From positions 942,032 through 1,006,031 of the forward strand of contig CAJNOP010000027.1 in NCBI GenBank assembly GCA_905250075.1: 64,000 nucleotides of DNA. Direction: 5' to 3'. Positions 63,713-64,000 of the stretch are shown piece after piece. The notes beneath the pieces were generated by a model that ran no database searches, was not told where the DNA came from, and saw nothing but the letters and a program-made list of their open reading frames with translations. A program made the translations under genes and the position numbers. Source of the DNA: Rotaria sp. Silwood1 (Eukaryota; Rotifera; Eurotatoria; Philodinida; Philodinidae). Position 1 is the stretch's first letter. Each line of letters opens with the position of its first letter.

Positions 63713-64000
63713 ATGATGACAACCGATTCATTAAATATTCCTATAACAAATCATGTTGCGACTCTTCTCGATGATCTTATTATTTGGCGAACTATTGGCA
63801 ATAAACAAACAGGTAGTAAAAAAACAAAAAACAAAATTTCGAATATTTATTTAAAATAAAAAATAATATTCAGATACACGAGACACAGCTAATATTCAAC
63901 AGCATGGTGGTGCTTGGATGCCAGCTGATCGTTCATTCGATCGAATATTATTTTGGTATTATTAATTAATTAGTATTATTAAATAATAATTATCGATTTA
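63713..64000 (+). CDS. First exons of an unrecognised gene, runs off window
   Basis: Exon 1 (63713-63812) starts MMTTDSLNIPITNHVATLLD and ends IIWRTIGNKQT. A 61-bp intron (GTAGTA to TATTCAG) keeps frame into exon 2 from 63874 (TRDTANIQQHGGAWMPADRS, then FDRILF). Exon 2 probably ends at 63955 before a GTATTA donor, as reading on stops within three codons. Balanced composition and clean splice sites support a real gene, but about 60 residues are too few to name it. Confidence 0.6.

Overview
The window looks like nuclear DNA from a small invertebrate animal: very AT-rich, mostly tiny GT-AG introns (about 45-85 bp), single-copy genes close to vertebrate orthologues, and a patch rich in orphan seven-transmembrane receptors and decayed transposons. 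A bdelloid rotifer (Rotaria or Adineta type) fits best. That placement is inference from intron size, base composition and receptor content; no marker gene settles it. All calls come from reading translations and splice sites by eye.

Layout. (1) 1-16022 is a compact housekeeping block. It holds a 20-exon HERC4-like HECT ubiquitin ligase (minus, catalytic last exon off the left edge), SNRPG (Sm-G, minus), a class III alcohol dehydrogenase (ADH5, minus) and PSMD13 (26S proteasome lid subunit Rpn9, plus), the last two diverging from a 458-bp spacer. (2) 16023-30525 is about 14.5 kb without a convincing gene. It carries a Tc1/mariner-type transposase relic, a diverged direct-repeat pair around it, a foldback element and a few coding-looking scraps. 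(3) 30526-58607 is an accessory region: three receptor genes (30526, 42124, 49944), a receptor pseudogene (37690), a fourth receptor cut by an assembly gap (57205), two segmental duplications, at least four foldback or terminal-inverted-repeat elements (two flanked by TTAA or near-TTAA), a non-LTR reverse-transcriptase relic, a 15-bp minisatellite beside a gap, and two 100-N gaps. (4) 58608-64000 returns to ordinary genes: secreted cyclophilin B (PPIB), an orphan tail-anchored protein, a possible tiny secreted peptide, CHCHD2/10, and the first exons of an unrecognised gene running off the right edge.

Functional picture. The flanks supply proteostasis (HERC ligase, proteasome lid, ER prolyl isomerase), splicing (SmG), formaldehyde detoxification (ADH5) and a mitochondrial twin-CX9C protein. 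They are separate transcription units, not a pathway. The middle looks like a fast-changing receptor neighbourhood shaped by duplication and repeat insertion. No self-contained new system (defence cluster, biosynthetic cluster, CRISPR-like array) is visible. The most unusual items are the family of TTAA-flanked, GC-capped elements with internal palindromes, the 515-bp-arm foldback element enclosing a transposase-like ORF, the receptor with a roughly 220-residue second extracellular loop, and the receptor duplicate whose identity rises towards a gap.
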